A DNA stretch of 64,000 bases from Nephrocerus scutellatus (GCA_947095585.1 OX352762.1:116776930-116840929), one strand, 5' to 3'; counted from the first letter of the stretch, positions 1 to 11,911 are shown. Translations and numbers: made by a program. Notes: generated by a model from the letters alone, not told the origin.

Positions 1-289
1 TGGCTCGGAACAATCTGATGGTACATCTGATGGTAGCCACCGTAAGATTATCCACAGCTGCAGTTCAGAGATGCAATAAGAACACCCGTATGCCCAACTT
101 TAATAACCATTAACTAAAGAATCCCTAAGTGCGCCAACAATTAGGGAACCATCTTTCACATATTTGAAAACAATCAGCAGCTAAAATAGACAACCAACCA
201 ACCAACCATAATCAATAGAAAACCACTAGTGTGCTGTAAAAAATGTTTTCATATCCGGTGATGAAAGATTATTCGGTCGGTCGGATGGA

Positions 290-2165
290 AGAAACAGTGC
301 ATGGTGTCCGAAGAAACTTGGGCAAGGATCGAAGAAAGAAAATACCTCAAAACTCGCATCGCAGCTACCCCTGCAACGGTAAGAAATGAGCTAGAGTCTA
401 TGTATCGAGTGAAGATGAGAGAAGGTTACAGTAGCGTGAGACTTGATAAGCGTAGCCTAAACATCAACGCATAGGCTAGCGTCTACAGAATCACCAAGCA
501 GCTCACAGGTGTTCACAGCTCCAAGCCACACCCAGTGAGAGATGCTGTTGATTTCAGATGAGGATCAGCTCAGAAGATAGAAGGAAACAAATGCCCCAAT
601 CCGCACCGCACCACCTAGTAGAAAAGAAATTAAACAACTGAAGGCCAAAAAGGCGGTAGTACTTGACGGTATTTCCGCAGAGCTCTTACGAGCAGCACCA
701 ACAACCTCGAGCGAGCTACTTAATTCACTCATAGCCTGATAATCCGAAAGCTTCCCTTACGAGTGAAAAAAGCTTAATTGTCAAGCTCCCGAAGAAAGAA
801 GACCTTATGCAGTGCTGTTGCCTGGGAATCGGTAAGCTTCTCTTACGAGTGAAATATGGCATCAGTGTCAAGCTCCCAAAGAAAGGAGACCGTTTGCAGT
901 GTTGTTGCCAAGATAATAGCAAAAATCATCCTCGATCAAAGACCATCTTGAGGACATACTCGGAGGCCGGTTTCCGTTCTGGATCTTCTGTGTAGATCAT
1001 ATCAACACCATGTGGATAATCATTGAATCATTGCTTTGTATTTTGATCACCACTTCACTTGTTCACCGATTTTGGAAGGGCATTCGACAGCGTTAATAGG
1101 AAATTTATTTGGCTTATTTTGCACAAAAGAGGCATCCCAGATGAAATAAGCTTTCAGAGGATATTGAAATCCAAAGTGGGATTAGACAGGGTTGCATACT
1201 GTCACCAATCCCTTTTTTGATATGTACTGCACGCAGTTTTGTCAGGCGAAAATGGAGGAATTTAATGGACTTTACAGACACACCTTAAAAACCTAGATTA
1301 TGCGTACGACGTATGCTTACTATTTCACAAGATCATGAATCTCCATCAAATGAGAACAAGAGTGGAGAGAGAAGCTAAATTCGTAGGGCTGAAGATTAAT
1401 TCGGAAAAACAAAGAGGATCATTATCGGAACCTTCTCATAAATCCAAATTAACATTTCTGGACAACAGGTAGAGAAATTATAAAACAAATGAAACAGAAC
1501 ATGCTAGTAAAGGTAGCATGATTTAGATTATTGTACTAGCTCATAATATATGCGTTAAGTGCGTTGATTGTCTCTGCGCCAACATGTCCAATATATTGGA
1601 AGCATTTTCTCTACCGAGGGTGGAACGGAACTACATAGACATCAGTAGTAGAATCGGGAAAGCAAAGGCCGCGTTCGGAATTTTGTCCGAAATATAGAGA
1701 AACAATTCTTTTAGTTTAAAGACCAAGCTACGACAGTTTCGTTCTAATGTTGAATGCGTACTGTTGTACGGGTGCAGCACATGGAAGGTTATATCTGATC
1801 TACTCTCATAAGGAAGCTGCAAATGTACGTCAATAGATGTCTGCGAAACATCTTACAGATTTTTTGGCATGCACACGAGAACAGGTCAGGAATCCGTTGA
1901 CACTATTATTCAAAGACGTATGGATTGGCCATACACTTCGAAAGGAACCAATTGTATTGCGAGCCAAACGATGCAATGGAAGCCGTTCACACAGACAGGC
2001 AGAAGAGTGGGATGTCATAGAAGTACATGGCGTAGAATAGTCGAGGAGGAATCGAAGCAACTTTGAGAAGAGCTGAAGTACATCTCTAGAAACCGCATGA
2101 GTAGTGGAGGCCCTGTGCCCTTTCAGGGGAACCCAACGGACTTAAAAGGTCCGAGGACCTGAGTA
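290..2165 (+). mobile_element. decayed RTE-like LINE (family A), ORF broken
   Basis: Frame-broken reverse-transcriptase polyprotein of a non-LTR retrotransposon, readable in pieces on the plus strand. Around 330-420 there is an EETWARIEERKYLK-like linker. Around 620-720 a piece resembles the finger region (EIKQLKAKKAVVLDGISAEL). Around 860-900 comes the VKLPKKGDRLQCC block, and around 1170-1200 SGIRQGCILSP, the RT motif before the catalytic YADD block. Near 1920-2110 lies the C-terminal segment (WIGHTLRKEP, then TWRRIVEEESKQL) that ends RTE-type proteins. The 3' end at about 2158 trails into GTAAGTAA-like sequence. Many stops and frameshifts show it is dead. It sits in the MED23 intron that opens at 2265, opposite to MED23 transcription. 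The clade call rests on motif memory. Confidence 0.75.
742..908 (+). repeat. imperfect tandem duplication inside the RTE relic
   Basis: Two copies of about 80-90 bp lie head to tail (roughly 742-830 and 831-908). Both contain TTACGAGTGAAA and GTCAAGCTCCC, followed by a GCAGTG(C/T)TGTTGCC block. Each encodes the RT segment VKLPKK. The duplication is internal to the LINE and the copies have diverged, so it is old. Confidence 0.75.
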
Positions 2166-2265
2166 AGTAAACATTTTTACTCTTCCACGGTATTAATCTG
2201 TTTGACTAAAAAATACCTTTTAAAATTGACCATATACACAATTATTGAGCGAAAAAAGGACATAC

Positions 2266-5225
2266 CTGATCCAGTGATGTGCATTGAACGAGCCAGCGTC
2301 AAAATAAGAACACGATTTAATTCTTCACTTTCACCAGATGCCACAGATCCTGGAGTTTTCTCATTAAAGTAACGCGAGAGTTGTGGTTGTACTTCAGCAG
2401 AGCCAAGTCCAGTTATTAAGCGTAATGCAGTTGATTCAAAACTAATTGAATGGTACGTGTCATTTTCTTATTGCCCGATAGTATTAGAAATAACATCTTC
2501 TTACCACAAGTTAAGTTGCATTTTGTTTGTCTGCGGAACAGATGCAAGGGAGTGTAAGTGTGATAGCAGTTGCACCCGGTAATGTGTCGGAATATGATGC
2601 AGTCGATAGGAAAACATTTCCAGGAGAGTGTGTAAAATTCCCCAGGCATGATGTTTGAATACTGTCGGTAGAAGTTGACCTTAAAAAAGAGAACAATTAT
2701 TGATGTCCCGCTGGGTTAATAAAACTTTTAAAATCTACTTAAAAATCCTTTAATTCCCAATGATTCGATTTCGGTGTAAACTAAAAGTCTGGAATAGGTT
2801 TCCACTAGTGCAGGAGCAGGAACTGAACTCTTTGTCTGAGCTTGTTTTATCATTTGTGTCACAAAACTACAATAAAAAGAAACAGAAAGTATAAAATCGG
2901 AAAATTGAAAAAAATTGCATACCTGTGAATTAGTGACATTTTGCTGTGAACTGTCAAACTATCTAGAACTACCATTGAAAATGGTACCCCCGAAACTTGT
3001 GGCACACCTCCTGGACCAGTACCAGCCCCACCGACAGCTTTCGCATTTCCACTAAAAGCCTCAACCAAAATATTCATCGGTCTAGCAAAGTATTCTTGAT
3101 TTGTCGAATAAGCATTGCAAATTAATATAATTCGAAAGTCATTTCCCAAACTCATTGACATCATTGTGTTGGGCATAACCAAATGTTGAAGAAATCTAAA
3201 AAATATTTACTTAATTTTTAGCTTTGTTGATTAATAACGGAGGTGGAGAACATACTCATGATGATTTTTCAACGCGATTGGTATTGGTCGATTGATATTC
3301 ATATTCTCAAGGCGAGCTTTCTTCATTAAATGAATCCAAATACAAATTGGCGCCATCTAAAAAAAAGGTTATAATATTATGCTATGGAAGATTAGAAATC
3401 ATTTTTCAAATAACTTACTTGCCGCAATGAAGCTGATTTGTTACAATCGGGCAGTTTTAATGGCTCTTGCTCTGGATAGAGTAAATCGAACAATTTAAAC
3501 ATTGGCAAGAAGTTCGAAATCTTATTAATTGAAGTAAATAAACAAAAGAAGATATATATCAACTATAACTATAAAATATTTGCATCACTGATATACTTAC
3601 AGGATTTTTCTGTATACTTCCCGAGATGAATTGCAATAAAATCCACATAAGTTGATCGCGACCCTTGCGCAATTCCTTTTTTGATAGCTGGAACATTTAT
3701 TTTTTGATTTTTAAAACTTATAAAATTTGAAACACTAACCTTTTCGTAAAGCGCCAACACAATATGCATAAAACTGACAAATTGAAAGAGAACAAAGTAA
3801 ATAAGTTGCGACGATAAATGCAACCAAACCCATTCGTTGGGTGAGACCTGTTCTTCCGCCGATGTGCCAACAGTTGCCGCAGAGCCGGGCACTGCTGATA
3901 CAGCCGCCGATGGTATATCATTAGATTCAGTCATTTCCATTGCGGTTATAATGAGATTAACAAGTTGCTCTTCTAGTGCATTACAACGCTGTTTCTGTTG
4001 TTTTTGCAGATTCAACATAATCGAGACCATTTCACGAGAATATGGCTGATCCAAAACGTAACGCAACAATTGGGGTTGCTCTTCAAGTAGTTCCGGTTCG
4101 TAGGGCAAACTTCCTTTGAAATTAAACTTCAATGTGTTGTGGTCGAGTTTCCACGAGTTCATCATGTGATCGGCATAACCAAAATGCTCAACAATTGGCA
4201 ACATGTGAGAGTGACCGATGATGGAGACCATTTGTGCTGTGTTGCGAAATTCCTCAACGAAATCTGTCATCAATTTGTTGATTTTCTGTGCATTAAAGAC
4301 AAACTCCATTCTATAATTCCTCATCTATTTTTCTACTATGTTTAGTCACTCACCCAATGGTATGGAAAGGGTTTCATAATTTCATTCGCAATAAAATACG
4401 CCGGTAGGAGACAATTGTTTCGATCAAAAATAAAACGAATTGTCTCCTCCAAAGCCAGCAGTTGTGGTAGAAAATTAATATTAATGTTGATTGGGAAAGT
4501 TTGCGCTTTATCACGACACACCTGTGCAAGAAGGACAGACAATAGAAAGTGCATAATAAAATGTCATAGCATACAAACCTTCATTATCTCTCGTACGCCT
4601 TTGTAGTCCACTTGGACAATTACTTTTTTAATCAGCTTAAAACTTTCGATCCAGAAATTTTTGTTTTCGTAAACCAATTTATCACAAAGTAGTATTTTAT
4701 CGCAAAGAAGTCTAAAATTTGAAAAACAGATACTGTTGCATTTAAAAGGATTAAGCTTACACAAGTAACAATACAAAAAGTTTAAGTTTAGTTTAAAAAC
4801 TCAAGATTTCCATTTTATACACTAACTTGGCTGTGATCAGGTTGGATGCAACCAACTTGGCTAGAGTGTCCATCAGCACTTTCAATTGATTGAAATTAGC
4901 ACTACCAGCCGCCTTTTGCAAATACTGCCGAATAATGGATTCCTTCCCATCTGCTGGAACATTTCCGAAAGTTGATACTAACAAAAAGAGATGCAAATTA
5001 CTTTATATCTAAAGGAACAGAGAAGCAGCTTACCAACTTCGTTGGTGAATTTAAGTGCCTTTTCTTTTTCGCCATCGGTTTTGTGAACAATTACACAAAG
5101 AAATGCCTCTTCAATATTCTCCACTTTCTGAAAAGAAATTTTACTTAATTTTTCATTAATATTTGGACAAAAAAAACTTTGCTCACCAAATATTCATTCA
5201 CGGCGTCAAGAATTTGTAATTCCAT
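2266..5225 (-). CDS. MED23: Mediator complex subunit 23, 5' half (13 exons visible)
   Basis: MED23 is a large tail-module subunit of Mediator, which bridges activators and RNA polymerase II in the nucleus. Thirteen exons read in one phase-consistent frame: 5187-5225, 5034-5127, 4827-4977, 4579-4711, 4354-4521, 3740-4285, 3601-3687, 3419-3520, 3256-3356, 2923-3195, 2739-2866, 2505-2679 and 2266-2441. Together they give about 724 residues, roughly half the usual 1,350-1,450. Family hallmarks are seen in order: VDYKGVREIMK, NNCLLPAYF, LRYVLDQPYSREMV, QLMWILLQFISGSIQKN, ICNAYSTN, LDSLTVHSKMSLIH, HAWGILHTLLEMFSYR and ESEELNRVLILTLAR. Start is the ATG at 5225. An Ala/Ser-rich insert near 3840-3920 looks lineage-specific. 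The last donor (2265) opens an intron that holds an RTE relic, and the remaining exons must lie left of the window. Confidence 0.94.
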
Positions 5226-6575
5226 GTTTCAAGTATTTGCACAAATTTTGCCCCTATCTGTAATTTTTTATATAAATAAATATGTAATATGCCCTTTTTA
5301 ATTCATTCTGAAAAACGTAGGATATTTTTATCACGAATTCGGCGAAAACCAAAACACAATCAAAGTAAATCGACAACTGTGGTATTTAACAAGCAAACTG
5401 TTTTATTTTTGTTTATAGATGAAGTGCCGTGCCGGACACCGGACTGGAATTTTGCACACAGCGAGTAGCGAATAGCGAGTCGCTTTTATTGGCAAAAAGT
5501 TTTTTTTCTTCTTTATAATGTCGTATTTTTTTTTTGTTTTAGAAATTTGAGCTCGAGCTCAGATTTTTTCCGAAAAAAAATTTAAAAGTAAAGCAAAAAT
5601 TATATGTATTGGTCATTATCGGATGAGCAAAAACCGTATAAAATTATACTGTTTCTCAATACTACCACTAACTTACTCATGGATATGGCTTTCGTTTGAT
5701 AGAAAAAATTACCATAAGTGCAAAAATGTGCCTAAATGTCACAAAATTACACTCGTTTTGATTTAATGATTTTGAAAATTACACTGAGTGTAGTTCCGGC
5801 GTAAGGTTTTTTTTTTATCGAGTATACCCCTTCCTACGCACACACCCACAATAAACTGTCATTGCGGATTTGTTAATAATTTTCATTTATCCTTAAATTT
5901 AATTCGCGTCACATAAATTAAACACAACAACGTTTGAAGCCTAAAAACGAATGCACTCGGTCAAAAGACCGGAACAATCAAACGAAAGCCACGTTACTCT
6001 ACTACTCGTTCTATCTTATTCCATGGTATTATCAACTTAGGCTAGCACTAATGAAAACAGAGTTTAGTTGAGTTTACGTTACTCAGTTTGAACTTAACGA
6101 AAATACCTAGGTAGGCAATTCAAAATTGCGATCATATTATTTTTTAAGTAGTCACCGGATTTTGTGTTATGTTTAAAAAATTTCAACTCAATTAACCCTG
6201 ACATCATGGAAACACGTGATACCATATTGCATTTTCAGAAAAAAAAATGTATCCAATTACAGTACAGTACAGTGTAAAAATATTCGGTGTGTACACATGG
6301 TAACTTTATTCGATCTTACTCTGACTTACACTCATATTTATTTCAAAGTAAAAAATAGGAAACTGTGTATACACCGTGTCGTGCTCGGCTCAAAATAAAA
6401 AACACAGAGTACAGAGTAAAATTACCCCGGTCGAGAAAAAAAAAAGTATACATTTTTGACATACACTGCTCGCTCGGGTTGAATAAAAGAACAGACCTAG
6501 TGTTGATGTGCAAATCGAAATCGACATTAATCAAGAATCAAGACAAGACACAAGAGTTAAAACAAAAAAACATGG
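5226..6575. other. intergenic spacer upstream of MED23
   Basis: AT-rich DNA between the MED23 start and the hAT element. It should contain the MED23 promoter and 5' leader. A GCGAGTAGCGAATAGCGAG direct-repeat patch lies near 5460-5482. The stretch ATTTTGCACACAGC at about 5450-5463 also occurs upstream of Naxd, near 9433-9446. No coding exon is seen. Confidence 0.5.
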
Positions 6576-7059
6576 GTTCTCTGTAGTGATGTGCCAAACC
6601 GAAAATTTCTCAAACTGAGTTAAACCGAGTTGGAATTGAAGCAAACCGAGTTGCAAACCAAATTGGCAAAAATATTTTTCTTTATACCTGTTGTTTGAAA
6701 AAGTAAAAACAAAGGCATATAACTTAATCATAATTACATTTTTTAATCAATTTAATAAAAATTAATTTATTAGATAACAAAAAAAATCATTAAACTAATT
6801 AAAAAACTTTGGAGCCAAAAAAAATACTTCATTCATTCTTTAATCAAGACCACCAAATCTTGTTTCTAGTGTGGAAAGTTTTCAGTAAACCGGAAGAAGG
6901 AAAAGTTTTTTTTGCAAAGAATGATCTTCGTCTTATAAGTATTATGAAAATACTACTATATTGATGGTACTTATTAAATAAAACACCCAGGTGAATTCTT
7001 AGACATTGTTGATGCAGTTCTAAAAAAAATTGCGACTATTGCTTTTTTCAATATTTTTT

Positions 7060-7430
7060 TTTTATTTGTCTATCTTTATTATTATGAAGAATCTTGACTT
7101 TTTTGATGGAACTGATAACAGCGTTTTTCTGAGTCTCTTAACATGGGGTTCTTCTAGATTAGACGATTGTGGAGTCACAATATCAGCCGCCACTGCTTGG
7201 CTTGTGGAAGGCTGAGCATTTGTACTTTGGATAATGTCAGTATTAACCATCCCATCAACATGTCTAAAAATTCACCAAGGTGTTTTTTTATGTGCATCGT
7301 CAATGTACTCGTATTTCCAGAATACTTGTATGACGAAGAACATTTCTTGTAAATGACTTTTCCTTCTTCTGATTTATTAAAAACCTCCCACACTAGAGAC
7401 TTTTTTCTATAGCCCGAACCCGGCATTATT
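7060..7430 (-). pseudogene. BED-type zinc finger remnant of a hAT transposase
   Basis: Reading leftwards from about 7427, the protein begins MPGSGYRKKSLVWEVFNK, then YKKCSSSYKYSGNTST and LTMHIKKHLG. This is the layout of a BED finger (Cys pair, then His-x-x-x-His). The first zinc-binding Cys is replaced by Tyr in the YKKC motif, so the finger is probably not functional. After the finger a frameshift moves the likely linker into another frame (QPSTSQAVAADIV). No RNase-H-like catalytic core follows before the element ends. Confidence 0.7.
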
Positions 7431-7799
7431 TTCTTCGTAAAATAAACGTACACGTTGGGATAAAACTTATGAAAAACAGTACTGTACTGTAATATCTGCC
7501 ACCGTAACAAAAGAAACTGAAACGAAGCAGAATACGAACCAAAAATAGATATTGAAAAAGTTTGCAACTCGGTTTAACTCGGTTTGTATTGTATAAAAAC
7601 CGTAAAATTTCATAACCGATGTTGATCTATACGCTTGACTTGGTTCGATGGAGCTCACAACGAAACAGCGCATACAGTGCCACCGTCTCATGAGAAACCG
7701 AACCGAAAAACAATATATATGTACTGCTCGACTCGACCAACTCGACTTTATATAAGCGTACATTCATGTATTAACTTATCCTTACCAACCAAACCGAAT

Positions 7800-8005
7800 C
7801 GTCTGTTGAACTCGGTTGTTCAATGCAGTTTTGGCATTACATTTGTTGGTTTGTTCTTTCGGTTTCGCCAACTCGGTTTGATGTAAATACAACTCGGTCG
7901 TCTATTCAACTCGGTTTTTCAATGCAGTTTTGGCATTACATTTTTTGGTTCGTTCTTTCGGTTTCGCCAACTCGGTTTGATGCAAATACAACTCGGTTTG
8001 AACCG
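7800..8005. repeat. 99-bp tandem repeat, two copies, in the hAT end
   Basis: CAATGCAGTTTTGGCATTAC recurs at 7821 and 7920, giving a period of 99 bp. Both units continue through TTCGCCAACTCGGTTTGATG. The units differ at only a few positions. They carry most of the right-hand AACTCGGTTT motifs of the element. Confidence 0.85.
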
Positions 8006-8436
8006 GCTTATGAACTCGAGTTGACACATCACTAGTTCTCTGTATCAAAATTTAAGGCCTAGTTGAGGGAGTATTATTAAGTTTTTTCCATTTAAAACCA
8101 CGCTTAATTTAAATATTAAGGTCTTTGTTAAATTTAGTTGTTTTGTTGTTAAGGCCAAACAGTTGCATGGATGGCTGCACATATCCTAATTTTTTTATTT
8201 GGGCACCCCACTTATTGAAAAATTCCGTTTTTATAAAAGTACTAGCTAAAACACCAACCACACAGTTTTCACCAAACTGCCGTCTCCCAACTGACAACAC
8301 CGACACCACTTGACTGACCCACTCAACAAACTGAATGCAAAACTGTTGCTGATAATGCGATAGATAATTTTCGAGTTATGCGTTAAATAACCCACAGACA
8401 GAAATTAATTTTTATATACACATATAGATTGAGCTT

Positions 8437-9381
8437 TTATTTACAGTCCTTGCACTCAAAGTAATCGGCAAAAACGTTGTGCACTTCATTTACCATATCT
8501 CCTGCCACCATACTTCGTCCATATTTCTTGAAAGCATATGAATTGCACTCTTTTGTCAAAAAACTTGCAGCATATGCAGCTTCGAATGCAGCACTATCGC
8601 TATTTGATTGCAAAGCCCAATGATAAAAAGTTGCAAGAGATCCACAGAGGATGTCCCCCTGTCCACCACAACGTCTTCCAGAACCACCTGAAGGAAGTTC
8701 ATAAATGTCAGTCGACCCAGCAGTATATATTTTATCTTGATATCCTTTCTGAAGAACAGTTATTCCAGAACCTAAAGACTTAATGTTCTCTGCAATCATT
8801 TCAGGATTTGAACCAAAAAGTCTGCTAAACTCTATAGCATTTGGTGTTAAAATAATTTTCTTCTGCCCCCTTATCAAGTCTAAATTGGTGTTCAAAATGG
8901 AAAGCCCATCAGCATCTATAATCATTGGTTTATCCATCTGTAAGCATAGTTTAATAATATTGACTACAGATTCCTGTATCTTAGTATCCTTTCCAAGACC
9001 CGGTCCAATGACCTGAAATATTTATAATCATTACCACGCGAAACAAATAAATTGTTTTAACTCAACAATAACATGCAGACCATCTAGACAATTTGAGACC
9101 TGTGAAACTGCGTCTACAGCGTCCAATACTGGGTGTACAATAAGTTCTGGGCTATATGACTTTATCACAACTGCTGCATCCCGTTGACAAAAGATGTGAG
9201 CTAAATCTGATCCTACTTTAATCGCAGTTATTGCACTAAAATACGGAGCTCCTGTATATTCAAGAGAACCACCAATAACTCCAATGCGTCCATATTGGCC
9301 TTTATGTTTCGTTGAAACCAATTTGGGAACAATTGATTTAATTTGATTAAATAGCTTTGTAACTTCACACGACGCCGACAT
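8437..9381 (-). CDS. Naxd: ATP-dependent NAD(P)HX dehydratase
   Basis: The enzyme repairs hydrated NADH and NADPH: it dehydrates the S epimer using a nucleoside triphosphate. It belongs to the ribokinase-like YjeF C-terminal family. Two exons, 9067-9381 and 8437-9012, give about 296 residues, normal for the family. Visible motifs are [19 protein letters not shown] near residues 28-46, then VIGPGLGKD just after the splice, MIIDADGL, and the catalytic GGQGD at about 221-225. The intron is only 54 bp and uses a GTTGAG donor. I chose the ATG at 9381. An ATG further upstream at about 9424 is out of frame here, although it is in frame in the duplicated fragment at 9714-10008. The gene stands alone, with Samtor starting 2.5 kb away on the other strand. 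Confidence 0.93.
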
Positions 9382-10305
9382 TTCAAAACAAATTTTGCAG
9401 TTGATTTCCACTGTACAACACTACGCATTTACGCAGCTCTGGGATTTTGCACACAGCAAAATACTCGATCTTGCTTATATTTTCGACCTTGCATAGTACA
9501 TACGTAGTGAAATATGTTTTTCGTTGGCCCTGGCTTTCAAATTACACGATAATTGCTATATTGCTTTCAACAAAAAAATAAAAATTACAACACCAAACAC
9601 ATTGGATAGACCAGAAATGGTTTAGCGTTAACCAAAAAAAATTTTTTGGTAAAGAAATATTTAACCAAATTTTTAGTTATAATTCCCACCACCAGAGTCG
9701 ACTTTTAAAAATTATATATGGATAAGTTCTGGGCTATATGACTTTATCACAACTGCTGCATCCCGTTGACAAAAGATGTGAGCTAAATCTGATCCTACTT
9801 TAATCGCAGTTATTGCACTAAAATACGGAGCTCCTGTATATTCAAGAGAACCACCAATAACTCCAATGCGTCCATATTGGCCTTTATGTTTCGTTGAAAC
9901 CAATTTGGGAACAATTGATTTAATTTGATTAAATAGCTTTGTAACTTCACACGACGCCGACATTTCAAAACAAATTTTGCAGTTGATTTCCACTGTACAA
10001 CACCGCATTTACGCAGCTCTGGGATTTTGCACACAGCAAAATACTCGATCTTGCTTATATTTTCGACCTTGCATAGTACATACGTAGTGAAATATGTTTT
10101 TCGTTGGCCCTGGCTTTCAAATTACACGATAATTGCTATATTGCTTTCAACAAAAAAATAAAAATTACAACACCAAACACATTGGATAGACCAGAAATGG
10201 TTTAGCGTTAACCAAAAAAAATTTTTTGGTAAAGAAATATTTAACCAAATTTTTAGTTATAATTCCCACCACCAGAGTCGACTTTTAAAAATTATATATG
10301 GATAA
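9141..10305. repeat. tandem duplication of the Naxd 5' end
   Basis: A unit of about 583 bp occurs twice in direct orientation (about 9141-9722 and 9723-10305). It is nearly identical throughout. The one clear difference is CAACACTACGC (near 9418) against CAACACCGC (near 10000), a 2-bp indel. The unit holds the first part of Naxd exon 1, its upstream region and part of the left arm of the inverted-repeat element. The junctions share ATAAGTT, so a short homology probably guided the event. High identity implies a recent event or an assembly artefact. Confidence 0.92.
9714..10008 (-). pseudogene. duplicated Naxd exon 1 fragment
   Basis: This second copy of Naxd exon 1 starts at an ATG (10008) that is in frame with the coding sequence, giving [11 protein letters not shown] ahead of MSASCEV. 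It stays open through [13 protein letters not shown] and stops shortly after SYSPELI, where it runs into the upstream DNA of the intact copy. It lacks the rest of exon 1, the donor and exon 2, so it cannot encode an enzyme. It may still carry a working promoter for the gene. Confidence 0.85.
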
Positions 10306-11630
10306 GTTGGCAAACACATGAAACAAAAAATTGGTTAGTTTTTGCTGTTGGTTTGATCAGCCGTTAACCAGAAAAAAGCCGAGGAACAACAACAATTGCA
10401 CTGTCGAATTCCTTCTTTGGAATTGTGAAAACCTGCTGTTTGGCTGGTTTTGACATTGGAATTCCGAACTCGCTCGGAAAATAAAATGCAGCTATTATCG
10501 TTTAACAAATTGTCACATTACACGGTTCATAAAAACTCGGGAGATTGTTTTTTAAATTCTCTTTTAGAACTTCGCATCCGGATGTTTTCGACACAAGGCT
10601 GGCTGATCAAATCTTGCGTTCGAATTTTAATTTACTTCTTAAAATTTTATTCAGTGTTTCCACACACCTGTATCTCCGATGACACACTTTCTGTAAAAAT
10701 TTCGAAAGTGGATAAGAGAAAAGTTTAATTCTCACATGAATGATCCACAGTTGTCGAAATGACTCATGTTTAAAGAAACAACTACAGCTGTCAAAAAAAC
10801 ATTCTGTAAATTTATTCAGAGTAAAAATATCATATATAGGGGGTGTAAAAAATTTCAGAGAAATAAGTGTTTTATAAAAAAAAAATTATATCTGAATTTT
10901 GACAGTTAAAACAATTTTCTGATTACTCCGGCATAAAAAAACCTATGTATGAAATCTTTTTTTCAGAACAGAACAGCACAAATTTATAAATAATGTCAGA
11001 TTAAGTTTGAACAGAAAATTACAGCCATATGTCAAAAATGACTTCATTTTCTATTAACGGATAGTTTATTTTAGTTTTGACTGAGGTGTAAGAGCAATTG
11101 TGAAATATAAATTAAAAAAGAATGGAGCTCGATTTTTTTAACAAATGGTATTAGAAGTGATTGATAGTGATTCGCAAAGTGGAAATTGTTTTTGAAGTGA
11201 TACAAGTTCCAGCAACGCCGAGTAGAAAGCATGAAATTACAATGCAATGCAACTACAGCTGATTTTGACATTTCTCACAAATCTTTTATACCTCAAGAGT
11301 AGGTGCTGATAAACTTTCCAGAGCAGAGTCATTGAACACAATACACAAATGCTATATTGCTTTAAACAAAATGAGTTAGGTATTTTGTGGTTAACGGCTG
11401 ATTAAAGCAACAGCAAAACTAAACAAATCTTGGTAAACTTTTTGTTTCATGTGTTTGCCAACTTATCCATATATAATTTTTAAAAGTCGACTCTGGTGGT
11501 GGGAATTATTAATAAAAATTTGGTTAAATATTTCTTAACCAAAAAATTTTTTTTGGTTAACGCTAAACCATTTCTGGTCAATGTGTTTGTAGTTGTAATT
11601 TTTATTTTTTTGTTGACAGCAATATAGCAA
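10133..11630. mobile_element. element with about 240-bp inverted-repeat ends
   Basis: The left arm (10133-10370) and right arm (11389-11630) are inverted copies of each other. They run from TTGCTATATTGCT at the outside to GGTTAACGGCTGAT at the inside and include GTCGACTCTGGTGGTGGGAA and GGCAAACACATGAAAC. The roughly 1-kb interior is AT-rich without a transposase-like reading frame. It contains a short block (10645-10690) shared with three other loci. I see no clear target duplication. It looks like a foldback or MITE-like non-autonomous DNA transposon, superfamily unknown. Confidence 0.75.
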
Positions 11631-11842
11631 AAGTAGAACAGTCTCAGACAGAAATTTTTCTCATTCAACGCGAAAACAAGATATTTTTCTGCTTCTGATG
11701 TCTGATCTGTTCGGAACAGCTTCATTGAACAAAATTAATGACTTTCATACAAATTAACGACTTTGACAAATACAAAGAGTAATTTTGGTAAAGAAGCACT
11801 ATCAAGCATAAAAAAGGAAAAGTTTTTGGCACAATTGTTGAG

Positions 11843-11911
11843 GTAATATTTTTATTGTAGAAGAAATCGTCTGAATTTTAAATATACATACTTAAATTCT
11901 ATACATCTCAG
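11843..11911 (+). other. probable 5'-UTR intron of Samtor
   Basis: A donor (GAG then GTAATATTT) at 11843 and an acceptor (ACATCTCAG) at 11911 frame a 69-bp AT-rich interval that ends four bases before the Samtor ATG. Short leader introns of this size are common in flies. RNA evidence would be needed to confirm it. Confidence 0.4.

Larger units (their letters stand above)
6584..8034 (-). mobile_element. non-autonomous hAT transposon with 8-bp target duplication
   Basis: The element begins TAGTGATGTGCCAA and ends with the inverted counterpart TTGACACATCACTA: 10 bp perfect, then a near match. It is flanked by an exact 8-bp direct repeat, GTTCTCTG, at 6576-6583 and 8035-8042. An 8-bp target duplication with TAGTGATG-type ends is the signature of the hAT superfamily. 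Length is 1451 bp, too short for a full transposase. The inside carries only a BED-finger remnant on the minus strand, plus many copies of an AACTCGGTTT-like motif near both ends. Subterminal repeats of this kind are expected transposase-binding sites. The intact target duplication suggests fairly recent insertion. Confidence 0.9.
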
